From NCBI GenBank assembly GCA_030522415.1, contig CM060131.1:10063203-10127202 (forward strand): a DNA stretch of 64,000 bases. The letters are read 5' to 3'. Below, piece by piece: positions 61,610 to 64,000 of this stretch; positions within the stretch are counted from its first letter, which is position 1; every line of letters starts with the position of its first letter. The notes below the pieces were generated by a model. The model made no database searches, was not told the origin of the DNA, and saw only the letters and a list, made by a program, of their open reading frames with translations. The DNA comes from Channallabes apus (taxonomy: Eukaryota > Chordata > Actinopteri > Siluriformes > Clariidae). Made by a program: the position numbers and the translations under genes.

Positions 61610-62340
61610 GAACTACACCGCCTGGTTTAAAAAATAAATAAATAAAGTCTAATCTTAGACGCAATCACATTTAGCTTTAATTACATGACGATCCATGTGT
61701 GAAAATGATCCCTTATGATCTCAGAATCATTCTGGAAAGGAAAACTCCATAGATGTGATAACCTGGTCGTTCGGTACATTTAGGTCATCAGCTGACTTAA
61801 TTTTATTGCCACATATCGGTGCTAAGACCTGACCAATAGAAGCAACCCCAGATCATAACACTGCCTCCAGAGGCTTGTACACTCCACAGGCCACTATGCA
61901 TGGTGGTACAGTATGTTCATCACTTTATTTGTTTTCCTTCTTACCCTGTTGCACCCATCACTCAGGAATAGGGTCAATCTGGACTCATCAGACAACATAA
62001 CCTTTTTTTTTTTTCATCACTCCAAAGTCCAATCCAACAAATTGAAGCCTTTTTTTTCTGATTAGATTCACCAGCAAGTGCTTTTCTTATGGCCACTCAG
62101 TTGTCACACTGTGTGTGCGTATGGAAATACTTTAGGAAAGCGGATGTGTTTTGCAGTTTCTCGGGTAGGAGACCATTTTATTTTGTCACTGTTAGGAAAC
62201 TGATGTGGATTAAGGGAAACAAATGAAACCACCTGACCAAAAACACCAGTTCACCTTTTAATTTCACTGCACTGCCTTTAGGTTTGATTACAGTGCGTAT
62301 TGTTGCCATGGCATTGTTTTGAAAACTACTTAAATGATGT
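61610..62340 (-). mobile_element. Tc1-like transposon relic, copy B
   Basis: Minus-strand reading keeps a WSDES-like block (TCTGATGAGTCCAGATTGAC), then GGCCTGTGGAGTGTACAAG and GCAGTGTTATGATCTGGGG, as in Tc1 transposase around the second catalytic Asp. Stops and indels break it. Left ACACCGCCTGGTTTAAAAA and right CCACCTGACCAAAAACACC look like decayed ends. Confidence 0.55.
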
Positions 62341-62380
62341 CATAACATTTATTTCCATCGATTTTTTTTTTTTTACATCT

Positions 62381-64000
62381 AGGTCACGTCCCTAAACCTT
62401 TCAAGTTAGCAGTTATTAAGCCGCTTCTTAAAAAATCTAATTTGGACGCGAATGAAATAAAAAATTACAGACCGATCTCAAACCTCCCGTTCATATCAAA
62501 AATACTAGAAAAAGTAGTATCAGCTCAAATTTGCACATTCTTGCAGGATAACAACATCCTTGAAGAATTTCAGTCAGGTTTCAGGCCCCATCATAGCACA
62601 GAAACTGCACTAGTTAAGATTACAAATGACTTGTTTTTAGCTTCAGACCAAGGCTGCATCTCATTGCTAGTCCTGCTCGATCTTAGTGCTGCATTCGACA
62701 CTATAGATCATAATATTCTCATAGATCGCTTACAAAATTATATAGGCATTCAGGGACAGGCACTAAAATGGTTTAGATCTTACCTGTCTGATCGCTACCA
62801 TTTTGTAGATCTAAATGGAGAACCGTCTGGTATAATGCCAGTGAAATATGGGGTCCCACAAGGGTCAGTTTTAGGACCTCTGTTGTTCTCAATATACATG
62901 CTTCCCTTGGGTAACATCATTAGAAGACATGGGATTAGTTTCCATTGTTATGCTGATGATACCCAATTATATATCTCAACTAAACCAGACGAAATACCTA
63001 AGTTGTCTAGATTAACTGAGTGTGTCCAGGACATAAAAGATTGGATGACCAATAACTTTCTTTTACTAAATTCAGATAAGACAGAGATATTACTTATTGG
63101 CCCAAAAACCAGCACACAACAGCTTTCACAATTCAGCTTGCGCTTAGAAGGATGTACTGTTATTACCAGCTCAGCAGTAAAAGATCTGGGAGTAATATTA
63201 GACAGTAACTTGAAAATCACATTTCAAATATCACAAAAACAGCCTTTTTCCATCTTCGAAATATTGCTAAACTTAGGAACATCTTATCCGTATCTGATGC
63301 AGAAAAACTAGTTCATGCATTCATGACCTCCAGACTGGACTATTGTAATGCATTACTAGGTGGTTGTCCTGCATCCTCAATAAACAAGCTTCAGTTAATC
63401 CAAAATGCAGCTGCCAGGGTTCTCACTAGATCCAGAAAATATGATCATATAACCCCAATATTATCATCCCTGCACTGGCTACCTGTTCAGTTTAGAATAA
63501 ATTACAAAATAGTATTACTTACATACAAGGCCTTAAATGGTTTAGCTCCCACATACCTAACCAGTCTTCTGATACGCTACAATCCACCACGCGCCTTAAG
63601 ATCACAAAACTCCGGACTTCTGGTAGTTCCCAGAATTTCAAAATCTACAAAAGGGGGTAGGGCTTTTTCATATTTAGCTCCAAAGCTTTGGAATAGCCTT
63701 CCAGACAGTGTTCGGGGAGCAGACACGGTTTCTCAGTTCAAAAGTAGACTCAAGACACATCTTTTTAATCTGGCATACACATAACTCATCCCAGTACTCA
63801 TACTCCAGTACACCTATACCGAATGGCAACTACGCTAATTCTCCCCATCTGTTCTGTATTTCTCTACCCATCCCGAGGCATCGGGAGATTTTGCCAGCTT
63901 CAGTAGACAAAGGCCGACCCTGCGAGGTTCCTGAGGCATCCAGAGAAGGACCAGCTCCAACTGGATTCAGCTTTATGATGGTTGGAGCTACACATGCTGC
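62381..64000 (+). mobile_element. L2-type LINE, 5'-truncated and frameshifted, runs off window
   Basis: Reverse transcriptase landmarks: [84 protein letters not shown] (YADD) and [15 protein letters not shown] from 62442 to 63220. The frame then shifts near 63225. The C-terminal part continues in another frame at 63323-63784 (SRLDYCNALLGG, LHWLPVQFRINYKI, YKALNGLAPTYL, KLWNSLPDSVR) and stops at 63783. Nothing upstream of the RT finger region remains, so there is no endonuclease. One frameshift and no internal stop in the RT suggest a fairly young copy. Confidence 0.85.

Overview
This window is eukaryotic, from a ray-finned (teleost) fish. The evidence is spliced vertebrate genes with GT/AG introns, long (CA)n/(GT)n microsatellites, and a repeat load typical of fish: Tc1/mariner and hAT DNA elements, L1-type and L2-type LINEs, and tRNA-derived SINE-like repeats. 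An otophysan such as a catfish is plausible from the repeat mix, but I cannot prove it.

Layout. (1) 1-8.9 kb, + strand: last four coding exons and a long 3'UTR of yap1, the Hippo-pathway co-activator, ending in the PDZ-binding motif FLTWL. Upstream exons lie outside the window. (2) 9.4-12.7 kb, - strand: a four-exon gene for a small type I membrane protein that I assign to tmem123 (porimin). It runs tail-to-tail with yap1. Its second intron is almost filled by three independent Tc1/mariner insertions. (3) 13-20 kb: intergenic, with LINE relics, SINE-like elements and a roughly 2.1 kb inverted-repeat pair. (4) 20.3-33.3 kb, - strand: complete six-exon tbcb (tubulin folding cofactor B, 246 aa). 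Its introns carry a nested Tc1/hAT insertion, a hAT relic with a BED finger, and a full-length LINE-1-like retrotransposon (ORF1 305 aa, ORF2 1272 aa, both open, with a poly(A) tail and a perfect 17-bp target-site duplication). (5) 34-44.6 kb: intergenic, mostly repeats. (6) 44.6-56.5 kb, + strand: complete three-exon six5 homeobox gene (957 aa) with an 8.5 kb first intron full of transposons, followed by a probable long 3'UTR. (7) 57-64 kb: Tc1 relics, then a 5'-truncated, frameshifted L2-type LINE running off the window end.

The four host genes do different jobs: Hippo transcription output, a membrane sialomucin-like protein, alpha-tubulin folding, and a SIX-family transcription factor. They are not an operon or a pathway unit. 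yap1-tmem123 proximity resembles the human 11q22 neighbourhood. tbcb and six5 both have human orthologues on 19q13, so the block looks like two conserved segments joined.

I found no CRISPR array, no bacterial gene and no convincing new multi-gene system. The most unusual material is transposon biology: the apparently intact L1, the large palindrome, several target-site duplications readable by eye, and nested insertions.
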